Shown in pieces: positions 11,880 through 24,647 of a stretch of DNA of 64,000 nt; position 1 is the stretch's first letter, and each line of letters begins with the position of its first letter. A program made the position numbers and the translations under genes. The stretch is from the NCBI GenBank assembly GCA_030844895.1, contig CM061228.1, forward strand, positions 36,828,626 through 36,892,625. The letters are read 5' to 3'. This DNA comes from Ambrosia x helenae (Eukaryota > Streptophyta > Magnoliopsida > Asterales > Asteraceae). Under the pieces are notes generated by a model. The model had not been told where the DNA came from. It searched no databases and was given only the letters and a program-made list of their open reading frames with translations.

Positions 11880-12255
11880 GACATTTTATTAGGTTATGGG
11901 TTGTCTTGCTATGTTGTACGAAATAAACTGTTGGGTCGTCAAGAAGATAAAGGCGCATAAACTAGATGAGGATGCCAAGATGGACATACGGGCGTGCGAC
12001 TATTTACCATATAAGAAATGAGGTATTTCGAAACATATTAATAGTGGTTAGTGTGTGCGTGTATCGACAACAAAAGTGAGGGGCGTTTGAAATTGTTTGG
12101 GCATCTATAGAAGAGGCAGACGCTGCCGCCATGGAATCCCAAACTAACTTTGCTTGAGTGGATTCAATATGATTCAAACTTGGAGCTCTATGAGGACATG
12201 GCCGAGGATAAGACTACGTAGAGACATAAGATTAAGGAATTTCAGGGGGCGGGTA
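11880..12255 (+). pseudogene. LINE reverse-transcriptase C-terminal remnant
   Basis: Translation in shifting frames gives words typical of the C-terminal end of plant LINE reverse transcriptases: a CWAV-like stretch, KAHKLD, a GRLKLFGH block (normally GRLRWFGHV) and a final ELYEDMAEDKTTWRHKIKEF-like tail near 12190-12250. It is broken by stops and frameshifts. The LTR element at 12261 is inserted just after this tail. The remainder of the LINE 3' region resumes at 24648. Confidence 0.6.
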
Positions 12256-12260
12256 GAGAT

Positions 12261-13088
12261 TGTAGGATATGGGTCACGATTTTATTAAAATAATATTAAT
12301 AAAATAATAAAGATACTCTCTTTATACAATTGGGAAATGGTAGTACACACCGTATACAAATCCAAACAAAAATAAAATGAAATACAACAAATGTAAAGTA
12401 ACCGATTCATACCAAGTCTTCAATAATGTCCTTGAGCCTGTCTAAAATGATTTAACCAAGATCTTCAAAAATCAAGTCTTCAACAAGGTCTTCTTATAGT
12501 TCTCCATGGCTGCAAGAATGAACAAACTAATGTTGACGGTTAAGGCTGAGGCACGTGTTCAACACGCTTCCCTTAAAACAGATTTTGCGCCTCTACCAAA
12601 GACAACGCGTCTGTCTCCCAGGGTACAACAGCCGAAGCAGTCTGTACTGCCGGAGAAAGCTACGCACCCGAGGTTGCACTGGGTAGAATTATAGTGTATG
12701 ACATTTGGAACAAATAAAAGGAAAAACTAATGGACTCGAGTATAGAGTGCTCATCTCTATAGTACCCAACATATGGGTCTTTTCTTCTTCTCCAAGAACT
12801 CTTCATGTATTCATGTATAATCTTTTTCTCTTGTATCTCTCTTGTTTTTTTTATTTTCCAAATGTGAGGCATACAACCTACTTATTTACAAGAGCCATGA
12901 TAGTCAAGAGTTTTACTTAATTAGGGATTTAATAAGAGACATAAAACTCTAATAAAAGCCAATTAAGTGTCATGAAAAACTCTACTTAAGTGTTTCTCAC
13001 CATGAAGTGTCTCATTAATAATATTAGTAAAGTCATTAATAATATTATTCAATTAAATTCCATTCACATATTTTAAAAAATTCCAACA
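12261..13088 (-). repeat. LTR of the outer element (3' LTR by orientation)
   Basis: Begins TGTAGGATATGGG and ends ATTCCAACA on the plus strand. It is nearly identical to 23807-24642. The 62-residue open frame at 12506-12694 recurs in the other LTR at 24052-24240, because both are the same repeat. It is not evidence of a gene. Confidence 0.9.
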
Positions 13089-13099
13089 ATCCCCCACAT
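13089..13099 (-). other. Polypurine tract of the outer element
   Basis: On the minus strand CATGTGGGGGAT directly precedes the LTR start TGTTGGAAT. This arrangement marks plus-strand priming in LTR retroelements and gives the element its minus orientation. Confidence 0.65.
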
Positions 13100-13624
13100 G
13101 AATGGAGATTGATCAAAACACATAAAATTTCCAATGCAACCTCGACAGTTGAGTATTACAGGATAGGTAGGTATTAGCTTTGAACCTTCCTTTGTGAAGC
13201 ATACTTAGTCTCCTAGCGGTTTGTAGACTTGATGTCCTTGAACAAACCCCCATTTGTGTAGACGACAATACACTTCACACAATACTCTCCTTAGCCGGGC
13301 CATCCCCTCATTTTCGTGTCCAATAATGGTCCTGGAACACTATCCTGGTTCTGCGAGGGCTCTAGGAATTGTGCCCCCAATTCCATTTGAAGCGACCCCA
13401 CTTCTCTCTAACATAGGTGATTTTCCTCAAATCATTAAAAGCATTATGGTTACCATGATTTACCCACATCATTTACCATATATTATGCTTATCCTCACAA
13501 TTTGTCACTGAATGTCATAGGAATGGACAAGGACGTATTTAAACACCCTTTTATAGTTTAGGGGGATATATATAACCATATATACTAGCTTACACATATT
13601 AGCTATGCCCCCTCAGTGACCACC

Positions 13625-15756
13625 TGTGACAATCTGCACCTTCAACTTTTGTAAATGAACACAATTGGTCCCTCAACTATTTTAAAATGTTCATCTTTAA
13701 CCCTTGTAGTCTAAAAAGATCAAATATAATTATAAGTATACACGTTTTATACTCACATTTACACTCGAGCACCCGTCCTCTGCAGCTGTTACGAGTCTTA
13801 GACTTGATTATGGTCATTTCTGTTTCGAATTCGATTTTAATGCACAATTAAGCTCAACATAATGATGATAAATGTTGAACCTTTCAAACTCCAACCATTA
13901 GTAGCTTTTATGATTGGTTTAATGATGAATTAAGCCAAAAACTAATATAAAAACTAGTTTCTTGACCCATTTTCAAGTTCACCAACAATTCAGTTGTTAC
14001 TAAATCCCACCAAATATTCATCTCTTCTTGTCTATCATCTTTACGAAGAAATCTTTGATCATTATCTCGTATTATTGGCGAATTTGGAAGCTTATTATTC
14101 TATTATTCAGTTTTCTTTTCTTCTTAGTTGGACTAGCTACGTTGTAAGTTTTTCCAATTTCTTTTTGCAATACTCTTAGTTTTCATTTGTAGGTCAAAAG
14201 CCCTATGTTTGTTTGGTCAATTATAGTCTTTAAGGGCTTCAATTGAATTTCTAAGGTTAGGATGTTCTTAGGAGTATTTGGGATTTTTTTAATAAAAAAT
14301 CTTTTGAACTTTAAAAAAAAATTCATAACTCGTTATTATTGACCTTCAAATTATGAAATTTGACATGGTGATTCATATGGCTGTTTAGGAAGTTTAGAAC
14401 TCCATTTTGGCATTTTAGGCATTATATAATATTTTTTAGTGATTTTTATATGTTTTAACCATATTAAATTCATATTACATCAATGATAATGCGTTGGTCA
14501 TGAAAATTGGTGGAAATATTTTCCATTATATTAGAACAATTTTCATAACCAATTTTCTCAGTTTTAACACGTTTTCATATGTTATCATTTTTTTTTAATA
14601 AGCTTTAATCAAATAAAATTTATAATAAATCTATTTTAACCCCAAAATTCTATCAAAATTATTTTGGGAAATTCTAAGTCAGTAGGTTTGATTCTTCATA
14701 AAAACTTTTATTTTTCAAAGTGAATTTAGTTTATTTATGATTTTGTGTAATTGTTATTGATATAAAAATAATAAAAGACTTCTTAAATATTATTTCAAAT
14801 ATTTTTATGAATTAAACTTAATATTATTAACCTTAGAAAAATGCATGTGTTAGAAAAACCAAACTTATATTTTTTTTATAACACATGATAGTAAAAAAAT
14901 CATAATTTTCGCCATGTTCGATAAACTTAAAAACCCAAATATAGACCTAACATCCTAAGTGCCTTAGAATAGAGACCCTAGACACTTTTAAGTTTAAATA
15001 CTTATTTTGGGAACACTTTAAACTTTAGGTTAAACATTTGGATTTGCTCGCTTATGCTCGCTCACTTAGTCAAGTTACTAATTGTCGAATGTGAGTATAT
15101 CTTTCCCCTTTTTCATGTTTTACACTTTTGGGGTGACTCATGTACGTTTATTACTTCATTCACTTAATCATGGTTTATTCTATATTCACAATCGCAATTC
15201 TTGTATGTGTTTTACTTGTTGATTCGCTGATAGTGTGTACTTATGACCTGAATCATTAACCGCTGGGCGGCCTAGCATAGCAATAAATAGTACTTAACTA
15301 TTGTTATGTGTGAACGATTATTCATCGCCTACTATGAGCGAATACTATATATATGTGACTCTTGATTCCTTGAACGAAAGGTTTGATTTTGGGTAGCATT
15401 TGTACATAGCTTGAACACTAAATTGTAGACAGTATAACACGTGAATTGCGAAACATTTTTCTACTATATTTATTCAAAACAGGGTATGCTCACCAATACA
15501 TTTTTGTATTGACCAAATTATTTTCGTACATGTTTCAGGTTGTTATGAGATCACTTTTAAGCTTTTGGATTCTTATTTAGATTTTGGTTCATTGTATTTC
15601 AGTTTAAATAGTTAGTTGGAATCATTGTATCTTTGTTTTCTCATGTAATAAATTATTCAATCAATGTATAAATATTTACACTTTTAGTCCATGAGCTATT
15701 GAACAATCGTCACTACGTGACACCTCGATGTTTCCGCCATCGGTTAGGGTGTTACA
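13625..15756 (+). repeat. 5' LTR of the inner element
   Basis: Starts TGTGACAATCTGCACC and ends GGTTAGGGTGTTACA. It is near-identical to the 3' LTR. Small open frames such as 13994-14179 recur in both copies and are not genes. Confidence 0.95.
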
Positions 15757-15759
15757 GAT

Positions 15760-15776
15760 TGGTATCAGAGCCATGG
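15760..15776 (+). other. Primer binding site of the inner element
   Basis: TGGTATCAGAGCCATGG begins three bases after the LTR end. It matches the complement of the initiator tRNA-Met 3' end. The left-edge element (1021-1037) has the same arrangement. Confidence 0.9.
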
Positions 15777-15959
15777 TTATAGGGAATTAGGTTATTAGAA
15801 TGCCTTTTAGCCTAGTCTATAACTAAGCTTACTTTCACGAGTCCTCTCGTATATATTTCTCTTTATCCTTATATTTTCTTTCAAGATATTTTCGCTATGA
15901 TTCTTTCTCGATATCCTTTCGGTATTTTGCTTGACGAAGAAGACACTTGTATTTAACAA

Positions 15960-16225
15960 ACGAAACGATATCATCAAGTTAGGAGTGGTATCCATACCTT
16001 GATGATTAGTTTCACTCCTCTATAGGTTATTTATCTTAGGAATATATCTTTGAGATAGGAGTGACATCCACACCTCAAAGAGTATTTCCTTCAAAAAGAA
16101 ACTTAACCACTAAGCTGGGAGTGATATCCTTAACTTAGTGATTGGTTTCATTCCACAATCGTTTTCAATTTTGAAATACATCTTTGAGTTAGGAGTGAAA
16201 TCCACATCTCAAGGATCTATTTCTA
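15960..16225 (+). repeat. Degenerate tandem repeat in the inner element leader
   Basis: About four copies of an 80-bp unit centred on AGGAGTGRYATCCAYACCT, near 15982, 16060, 16118 and 16192. Each is followed by a variant of AGTGATTGGTTTCA or CAAAGAGTATTTC. The array lies about 200 bp after the PBS, where leader and packaging signals would be expected. That role is speculation. Confidence 0.65.
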
Positions 16226-16239
16226 CATCTCGTTGATTA

Positions 16240-17136
16240 TGAATTTTCTTAAATGTTGGTAATCTATTACATACTTTAATCTTATCATTCACGTCATTTT
16301 AAATCATGGTCTTTTAAAGCACATTAGAATTACACATAGTTCATGAAATGGTTTCATTTTGCATTTTACAAACTTGTACTGCATATTTTAAAGGACAAAT
16401 GTAACCCTTTGTTTTCATATGACATAACCAATATATATTTTCGAGAGAAATTTGCAACTAATAATAAGCCTTATAACATTTTTCAAACTCGACTTCTCGT
16501 AAACACATGAAAATGTGTATTTACGAAGATTTTGCAAATGAACCTGTTTTAAATCTAAAACACACTTCGATTTCTAAAAATTTATTCTCATGCATCACTA
16601 CTATTCTTTCAACAATATCACAAAGTCGAGTAAACTGTGAAAATTTACCTTTTACACTTATACTTTTTCAGTTGCAAAACTTTTGGTTTAACAAAACAAT
16701 GGACATATCTTTTTATCAGAATGTTGCTAAATGTCTTTTACAGTATAACGCATATATGTAAAATTACTAGATTTTAACTCACATGCCAGTAGGCTATACA
16801 CCCGTTCCGTGCACATTCATTTGCCGTAAATTTCATTATTTTATTCTTGCACCATTTTTATTTATAGTTATTTCTAACACGTTATTTGTGACTATTTTCA
16901 CATTGACTAGTTGCATTAATTCAACTCGTTTACTTTCATTTTGGTGCAATTGTATGATTTACTCGATTTATGTTATACTATTCTTTCAGTCGGAATTTTA
17001 TGCTATACTTATATATTTACTTGAACGCATATTTGGTATGCATATTTTCTTTTATGTTTTGAGCAAAACCCTGTTATACTATGCATTATTTTGTTTTTCA
17101 TTATGGCCAATAAACATACTAGTTGATAACTCGTAT
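16240..17136 (+). other. Internal region of the inner element, no gene recognised
   Basis: Frames of 84 and 120 residues (16507-16761, 16783-17145) are hydrophobic and AT-driven, and show no gag, protease or polymerase motif. I treat them as chance open frames in a non-coding element. Confidence 0.6.
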
Positions 17137-17261
17137 GAGATCTAAGCCAGTGCCCACGTACGACTCGGATTAGAGTATTTCTTTAATCCGAGGGGAATGG
17201 TGTAAATCTCAGAGTCTATCAATATGAGTGTTTAAAGCCAACGATGTAAACATAAACTACC

Positions 17262-17372
17262 GGTTAAGGGTGAACCCGAAAGGGAAGAACCTCTAACCAT
17301 GTCTTATACTTACATGTTATTCACATTACGGTTAAAGGGAAAACCCGGAAGGGAAGAACCTCTAACCATGTC
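17262..17372 (+). repeat. Tandem duplication near the 3' end of the inner element
   Basis: The block GGGAAGAACCTCTAACCATG occurs at about 17281 and 17353, each preceded by a GGTTAARGGKGAAACCC-like word. The sequence is conserved between the copies while the spacer differs. Confidence 0.7.
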
Positions 17373-18150
17373 TTGATTGAACATCATTTCATTACAGTGG
17401 CTATTAAATATTGGTTGCACGCATTTATTTCTTGTTAAGGTTATGGAAAAGCATAACACCTTAGTGTAAGGTAAATCGATGATTACGGTCCGGAACGCAA
17501 TCATGGGTTTACAGGTACATGAGGGTGGTGTGTAATTCTATTTAGGCTATTGGTAGACAATCAGTACGAGTCCAATGTATCGGAAGTGTGGTGGGTCAGT
17601 TGCGGTACACCCTATATATAAGCATAAACGATACTGCGGGAGCGGACTAGGAGTCTAACCAAGAACCTACCTATTACCCATTATTTATAATTACCTCGTC
17701 ATTAAATCGTTGAGAAGCAACTAACATTTTCGATAAGGATGTTCCTACACGAGCTTCAATTCGTCTTCTTGGAGTCTCTCTTTTGACCACCTCTACGGAA
17801 CACGCAAACCTTGTGTACTTTTACATTTTCGACTTGTTACGTACCCTAATAAAACTTTAATCATAAACTTTATAAAGTAGGGGAGACTACCTTCATCAGT
17901 GTCTTTTTCCTCACCAGTTACAAATTCCCAAAACATTTCTCATTTAAACTCTTAACTTTCTAACGTCGGGTCAACTGTCAAAAGATTTTGAAACTTTTAC
18001 TTTGAGGTGTTAGACAACCATTTTAATTTTTTTTTTTTTTGACAATCCGTAAGTGATGAAATTTTTTAAAGAAAAATCTAGTTGACTTTTACAACGCCTT
18101 TTATTTCATAGTAACCTCCACTTGAAACAAATTTCGAGACGAAATTTTCT

Positions 18151-18164
18151 AAAGTAGGGGAGAC
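18151..18164 (+). other. Polypurine tract of the inner element
   Basis: AAAGTAGGGGAGAC immediately precedes the 3' LTR at 18165. A near copy (AAAGTAGGGGAGACTACC) occurs upstream at about 17874 and may be a displaced or duplicated tract. Confidence 0.85.
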
Positions 18165-20296
18165 TGTGACAATCTGCACCTTCAACTTTTGTAAATGTAC
18201 ACAATTGGTCCCTCAACTATTTTAAAATGTTCATCTTTAACCCTTGTAGTCTAAAAAGATCAAATATAATTATAAGTATACACGTTTTATACTCACATTT
18301 ACACTCGAGCACCCGTCCTCTGCAGCTGTTACGAGTCTTAGACTTGATTATGGTCATTTCTGTTTCGAATTCGATTTTAATGCACAATTAAGCTCAACAT
18401 AATGATGATAAATGTTGAACCTTTCAAACTCCAACCATTAGTAGCTTTTATGATTGGTTTAATGATGAATTAAGCCACAAACTAATATAAAAACTAGTTT
18501 CTTGACCCATTTTCAAGTTCACCAACAATTCAGTTGTTACTAAATCCCACCAAATATTCATCTCTTCTTGTCTATCATCTCTGCGAAGAAATCTTTGATC
18601 ATTATCTCGTATTATTGGCGAATTTGGAAGCTTATTATTCTATTATTCAGTTTTCTTTTCTTCTTAGTTGGACTAGCTACGTTGTAAGTTTTTCCAATTC
18701 CTTTTTGCAATACTCTTAGTTTTCATTTGTAGGTCAAAAGCCCTATGTTTGTTTGGTCAATTATAGTCTTTAAGGGCTTCAATTGAATTTCTAAGGTTAG
18801 GATGTTCTTAGGAGTATTTGGGATTTTTTTAATAAAAAATCTTTTGAACTTTAAAAAAAAATTCATAACTCGTTATTATTGACCTTCAAATTATGAAATT
18901 TGACATGGTGATTCATATGGCTGTTTAGGAAGTTTAGAACTCCATTTTGGCATTTTAGGCATTATATAATATTTTTAGTGATTTTTATATGTTTTAACCA
19001 TATTAAATTCATATTACATCAATGATAATGCGTTGGTCATGAAAATTGGTGGAAATATTTTCCATTATATTAGAACAATTTTCATAACCATTTTTCTCAG
19101 TTTTAACACGTTTTCATATGTTATCATTTTTTTAATAAGCTTTAATCAAATAAAATTTATAATAAATCTATTTTAACCCCAAAATTCTATCAAAATTATT
19201 TTGGGAAATTCTAAGTCAGTAGGTTTGATTCTTCATAAAAACTTTTATTTTTCAAAGTGAATTTAGTTTATTTATGATTTTGTGTAATTGTTATTGATAT
19301 AAAAATAATAAAAGACTTCTTAAATATTATTTCAAATATTTTTATGAATTAAACTTAATATTATTAACCTTAGAAAAATGCATGTGTTAGAAAAACCAAA
19401 CTTATATTTTTTTTTTATAACACATGATAGTAAAAAAAATCATAATTTTCGCCATGTTCGATAAACTTAAAAACCCAAATATAGACCTAACATCCTAAGT
19501 GCCTTAGAATAGAGACCCTAGACACTTTTAAGTTTAAATACTTATTTTGGGAACACTTTAAACTTTAGGTTAAACATTTGGATTTGCTCGCTTATGCTCG
19601 CTCACTTAGTCAAGTTACTAATTGTCGAATGTGAGTATATCTTTCCCCTTTTTCATGTTTTACACTTTTGGGGTGACTCATGTACGTTTATTACTTCATT
19701 CACTTAATCATGGTTTATTCTATATTCACAATCGCAATTCTTGTATGTGTTTTACTTGTTGATTCGCTGATAGTGTGTACTTATGACCTGAATCATTAAC
19801 CGCTGGGCGGCCTAGCATAGCAATAAATAGTACTTAACTATTGTTATGTGTGAACGATTATTCATCGCCTACTATGAGCGAATACTATATATATGTGACT
19901 CTTGATTCCTTGAACGAAAGGTTTGATTTTGGGTAGCATTTGTACATAGCTTGAACACTAAATTGTAGACAGTATAACACGTGAATTGCGAAACATTTTT
20001 CTACTATATTTATTCAAAACAGGGTATGCTCACCAATACATTTTTGTATTGATCAAATTATTTTCGTACATGTTTCAGGTTGTTATGAGATCACTTTTAA
20101 GCTTTTGAATTCTTATTTAGATTTTGGTTCATTGTATTTCAGTTTAAATAGTTAGTTGGAATCATTGTATCTTTGTTTTCTCATGTAATAAATTATTCAA
20201 TCAATGTATAAATATTTACACTTTTAGTCCATGAGCTATTGAACAATCGTCACTACGTGACACCTCGATGTTTCCGCCATCGGTTGGGGTGTTACA
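18165..20296 (+). repeat. 3' LTR of the inner element
   Basis: The same 2,132-bp repeat as 13625-15756, ending GGTTGGGGTGTTACA at the target duplication. Confidence 0.95.
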
Positions 20297-20301
20297 CCAC
20301 C

Positions 20302-23300
20302 CTTAGGCGTATGAATTAGTTGTCCTATTGGACTTAGATCTTAGGATCTCCAGTCAACTAAGGTAGGTTTCCTTCACATGCCTTATTTCCATGGGCTTTA
20401 GTCTCATTCCACAACTTGATTTCTGATCAACCCTCAGGTTGTTGGATCCATAACATTATCTTTGACTTCATCATGTCACTACTTGATAATTTTGTAATTG
20501 AGATCAGTTGTAATACTAACGTGTTATCGACTCGCTAGTCATTCATGCCTTATTGTCAACTCGTAAGACTATAACTCATGATCTAAACTTTGATCTAGTT
20601 ATAACGTCTTCTTTTTAGACTAAAACAAATCTTATTTCAATATGAACATGTATTCATTATGCATTAGGCCGGTATGCTTAATCATTAGGCATTAATATCA
20701 AACCGGTTGGCATCTGAGTCTAATCAATCAGATTAACTCCTTATCAAGTTGGCGTTTGAGTCTAATCAACCAGATTAACTCCTTATGACCAATGTGTATT
20801 GAAGTTAACATCTAAGTCTAACCAACCAGATGGCTCGTTACAACCATAACCTTTATTACCAACTTTTAACTTCATATGATCAAATGCAAGTTATCCCCCA
20901 CATTTAAGCATTATTGGATTGAAATAATCCAACACAAGATAAAAGTAAAGAAAGGTCATCTTTTTACATGCATTGAGAGACTCCCCAAACACCATTTATA
21001 CAAACCTATGGTTGTTTGTTTAATGTATCTCTCCCCCACATTACTTGCATTTTGATCAAGTTTAAGTGATACTACTCACGATGACTACTAGAAACCTTGA
21101 TTAGATAACAAATATCTACATCTTTGTTCCAGTCTAATCATTCGAGTATACTGTTCACCTCATATTCCACTTATGCACAAGAGGTTTTAAAGCTAAACAA
21201 GGCAACATATGCCTTAGCATGAGATGCCAACACTTACGCGTGTATGAGTTCTCATCACTACACTTAGAAAATCGGCTAGAATCATTATCAATGATTTAGT
21301 TAATCAGTTCTTCTCGAGTTATTCCATTAGACTGAATGAATTTATATTTTTAGACTTTGTTATACACCAAATTTATTCTCATGCCAACTTATAATTTGAA
21401 TGTTTAAAGTTAATTTAATCTCCACAGAGCATGTAAATTAACATGTACTAGTCTAGCATGCTTTAGACTACAATACTCTAGCATGTGAACAGAAGATGCA
21501 TCATTCTGATTCTTCACAGCCTTAAGAGATATACGCATTATCACTTACCAACATTCATTCTTATTTTATACATGACCATGAGATTTTTTTCATATAGTCT
21601 CATATGTATGTTACATAAACATGCATTTTCCATTATTCAGTCTAAGAATATAACATTCTTGCCTTTGATCTCAAAGGCTTCACCATTAACTTATAAGTAC
21701 TTGACTATAAGTCTTATCTCAAGTAACTTTGGTGAACACATTCATCACCCACAAAAGGTATGAATAGTGTAAGTGTACAATTACTTTTATGTTGATATGA
21801 AATCACTTAGATTCACACTCAACAAAACGACTTCGAAAATGCGTCTTTAAGTTATATGCCTTGTCGTTTTCTTTTAAATCTATATATATTTAGGACACTC
21901 TCCCAATTTTAAAGTCAAAACATTTACATACTTCCAACAACTTGAAAGTGGTAGTCATATCAACATGTCCTCCATTTCCAATCGTAAATCTTTTGGATCA
22001 AATCTTTCTTGATTCATTAAAGATTGGTATTAACATAAATTTCTTCCATATGTTAAAATTCACCCTTGCGAATTTTCACGACAATCTTTAATGAAATATA
22101 TCGATATGTAACATACTTGTGTATTTCATCTCAATACACTCACCACTTTCTTTCATGATTCTCTCTTGATGTGGTTAGACATTTGATGTCTCGTCTCCAA
22201 CTTTTAGTCAATGCAACAACTCTTAACTTGTTTATGTCCAATTCTTTCCGTATACTATCCGTTTATAACAATGTTCCTTAACATTGTATATTTGACGTTA
22301 TAGTTATTTATTAAAAAAATAACATTTCATACATCACAAACCTTACGGATTTATTTCTTTGTAAATAAAAATAGCATGTGTTATCCGAAGATGTTGAACA
22401 CAAAACAATAAATAATATACATTCGAAACTAAATCATAAAGTGCAAAACACTTTTAAAAGTTTAAATGGATAAGTAGACATATCTACACATCAAATCTCA
22501 TAGTGTTATCATCTTCAACACTTTTATCATCCGATCAAATTCATCACAACAATATCGTCTTGGAACGTGTCTTGAGAACTCTATGCAGTTATAAGTACAA
22601 GTTCCTCATTTGATCGTGAAATTCTAAAGTTGGACAGTCACAAATCTGTTCAAAACAACACCATTTCATAAAATATATTGTATTTAAGCTCGTATCAACG
22701 ATAAAAGTTTTCTAACACACATGTTAGAAAACTAAAACGAGTTCTAATGCGCACATTTAGAAGTGTTAAAACTTCTATACGAAATATTTTAAACACACAT
22801 GGTTTCATAATATTAAACCACTTCTAACACACAAGTTAGGAAAAAAAAAACTATTATCGTCCCTTATTTTTTATTTTATATCGGCGGTTTTTATGAACCA
22901 TTTCTAACACGCATGTTAGAAGACAAATGATTACAAAAATCATTTTAAACCTTTTTTTAACCCAACCGATAGCAATAAACGGCTACAAAAATCGTTATAA
23001 AACTTATCAATAAATCAGTTCTAACATGCTCGTTAGAATTAAACGATTACACAATCGTTATGAACTTGACAATTTATAAACAAAAAACAAATTCTAACAC
23101 CATCGTTAGAGGTAAATGATTACAAAAATCATTCTCATGCTTATTGATTTATATATAAAAAACAGTTTCCAACACATTTGTTAGACATTATCGATTACAA
23201 AAATCGTTATAACACTTATCGGTTTGCATAAAACAAACCGGTTCTAACATGCTCGTTAGAAATTAATGATTACAAAAATCATTGTAAGGCTTTTTAGTTT

Positions 23301-23806
23301 ATCAAAATAAACTATTTCCAACACCCATTATAAGAAACGAGACGCTTAGACAAACTTCTCAAATCAATATATTTTTTCTAATATAATCATTTCTAACACA
23401 CATGTTAGAAATAAGACGTTTACAAAAAACGTATTGTTTATAAAATAAACCAAGTTCTACGCGAACGTTATGGAATTCAACGTTTACAAAAACGTATGGT
23501 TTACACCAATAAACTCAGTCTAACAGATATGTTAGAAAAAATCACGATTAATATCGTTTTGAAACCAAATGGTTGAATCAATAAACCAATTATTTTGTAT
23601 CGCGGTGTAGGATTTAATATTATACCAAAATCTCTATAAATCAAAACCCAACAAATTGTACTACATACATATTTCCCAAAACAAATATTTACAAGATTAT
23701 ACAAAAATCTCTAAAACAATTTTTTTTAACCACTTCGTGAACCCAAAATCCTTATGAATAAGGTTTTAAGATTGTAGCAACAATCTCATGAAATCTGTTT
23801 TAAGAT
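20302..23806 (-). other. Internal region of the outer element, no gene recognised
   Basis: AT-rich and free of retroelement protein motifs in all frames I examined. It has two repetitive zones. At 20697-20835 there is an imperfect triplicate around TCTAATCAACCAGATTAACT. At 22690-23560 there are roughly a dozen short imperfect inverted repeats. The largest frame (21485-21763, 92 residues, plus strand) has no recognisable features. Confidence 0.6.
22690..23560. repeat. Degenerate repeats with TCTAACAnnnnnGTTAGA inverted motifs
   Basis: Words such as CTAACACACATGTTAGAA, CTAACATGCTCGTTAGAA and CTAACACCATCGTTAGAG recur every 70-110 bp, each followed by GATTACAAAAATC-like text. In the minus-strand element this block lies close behind the 5' LTR. 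Each unit can form a small hairpin. Confidence 0.7.
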
Positions 23807-24642
23807 TGTAGGATATGGGTCACGATTTTATTAAAATAATATTAATAAAATAATAAAGATACTCTCTTTATACAATTGGGAAATGGTAGTACACACCGTA
23901 TACAAATCCAAACAAAAATAAAATGAAATACAACAAATGTAAAGTAACCGATTCATACCAAGTCTTCAATAATGTCTTTGAGCCTGTCTAAAATGATTTA
24001 ACCAAGATCTTCAAAAATCAAGTCTTCAACAAGGTCTTCTTATAGTTCTCCATGGCTGCAAGAATGAACAAACTAATGTTGACGGTTGAGGCTGAGGCAC
24101 GTGTTCAACACGCTTCCCTTAAAACAGATTTCGCGCCTCTACCAAAGACAACGCGTCTGTCTCCCAGGGTACAACAGCCGAAGCAGTCTGTACTGCCGGA
24201 GAAAGCCACGCACCCGAGGTTGCACTGGGTAGAATTATAGTGTATGACATTTGGAACAAATAAAAGGAAAAACTAATGGAATCGAGTATAGAGTGCTCAT
24301 CTCTATAGTACCCAACATATGGGTCTTTTCTTCTTCTCCAAGAACTCTTCATGTATTCATGTATAATCTTTTTCTCTTGTATCTCTCTTGTTTTTTTTTT
24401 TTTTTTTTTTTCCAAATGTGAGGCATACAACCTACTTATTTACAAGAGCCATGATAGTCAAGAGTTTTACTTAATTAGGGATTTAATAAGAGACATAAAA
24501 CTCTAATAAAAGCCAATTAAGTGTCATGAAAAACTCTATTCAAGAGTTTCTCACCATGAAGTGTCTCATTAATAATATTAGTAAAGTCATTAATAATATT
24601 ATTCAATTAAATTCCATTCACATATTTTAAAAAATTCCAACA
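23807..24642 (-). repeat. LTR of the outer element (5' LTR by orientation)
   Basis: An 836-bp copy of 12261-13088, longer because of a poly-T run near 24391-24412. It ends ATTCCAACA and is followed by the GAGAT duplication. Confidence 0.9.
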
Positions 24643-24647
24643 GAGAT

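Larger units (their letters stand above)
13620..20301 (+). mobile_element. Inner LTR retrotransposon without gag-pol (LARD-like)
   Basis: Two 2,132-bp LTRs (13625-15756 and 18165-20296) flank a 2,408-bp internal region. A perfect 5-bp target duplication, CCACC, lies at 13620-13624 and 20297-20301. A tRNA-Met PBS follows the left LTR and a polypurine tract precedes the right one. The internal region has no recognisable gag or pol; its frames are short. By eye the LTRs differ at about nine substitutions and four small indels, so insertion was recent. Ends, three-base PBS spacer and LTR size recall gypsy chromovirus relatives, but the lineage is inference. Confidence 0.95.
12256..24647 (-). mobile_element. 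Outer LTR retrotransposon, non-autonomous, with a nested LTR element
   Basis: Two direct LTRs (12261-13088 and 23807-24642) are bounded by a GAGAT target duplication at 12256-12260 and 24643-24647. The minus-strand orientation comes from a polypurine tract, ATGTGGGGGAT, abutting the LTR at 13089. Without the nested element the internal region is about 4 kb. I find no gag, protease, integrase or RT motif in it, so it is a large derivative lacking genes. No standard tRNA-Met PBS is visible beside 23806. By eye the two LTRs differ at about eight substitutions plus a poly-T length change. Confidence 0.85.

Noticed and set aside
12506..12694. 62-residue protein found twice (also 24052-24240) as a duplicated gene
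   Set aside because: Both copies are inside the paired LTRs of one retrotransposon.
13994..14179. 61-residue frame found twice (also 18534-18719)
   Set aside because: It is part of the paired 2,132-bp LTRs; the duplication is the LTR duplication.
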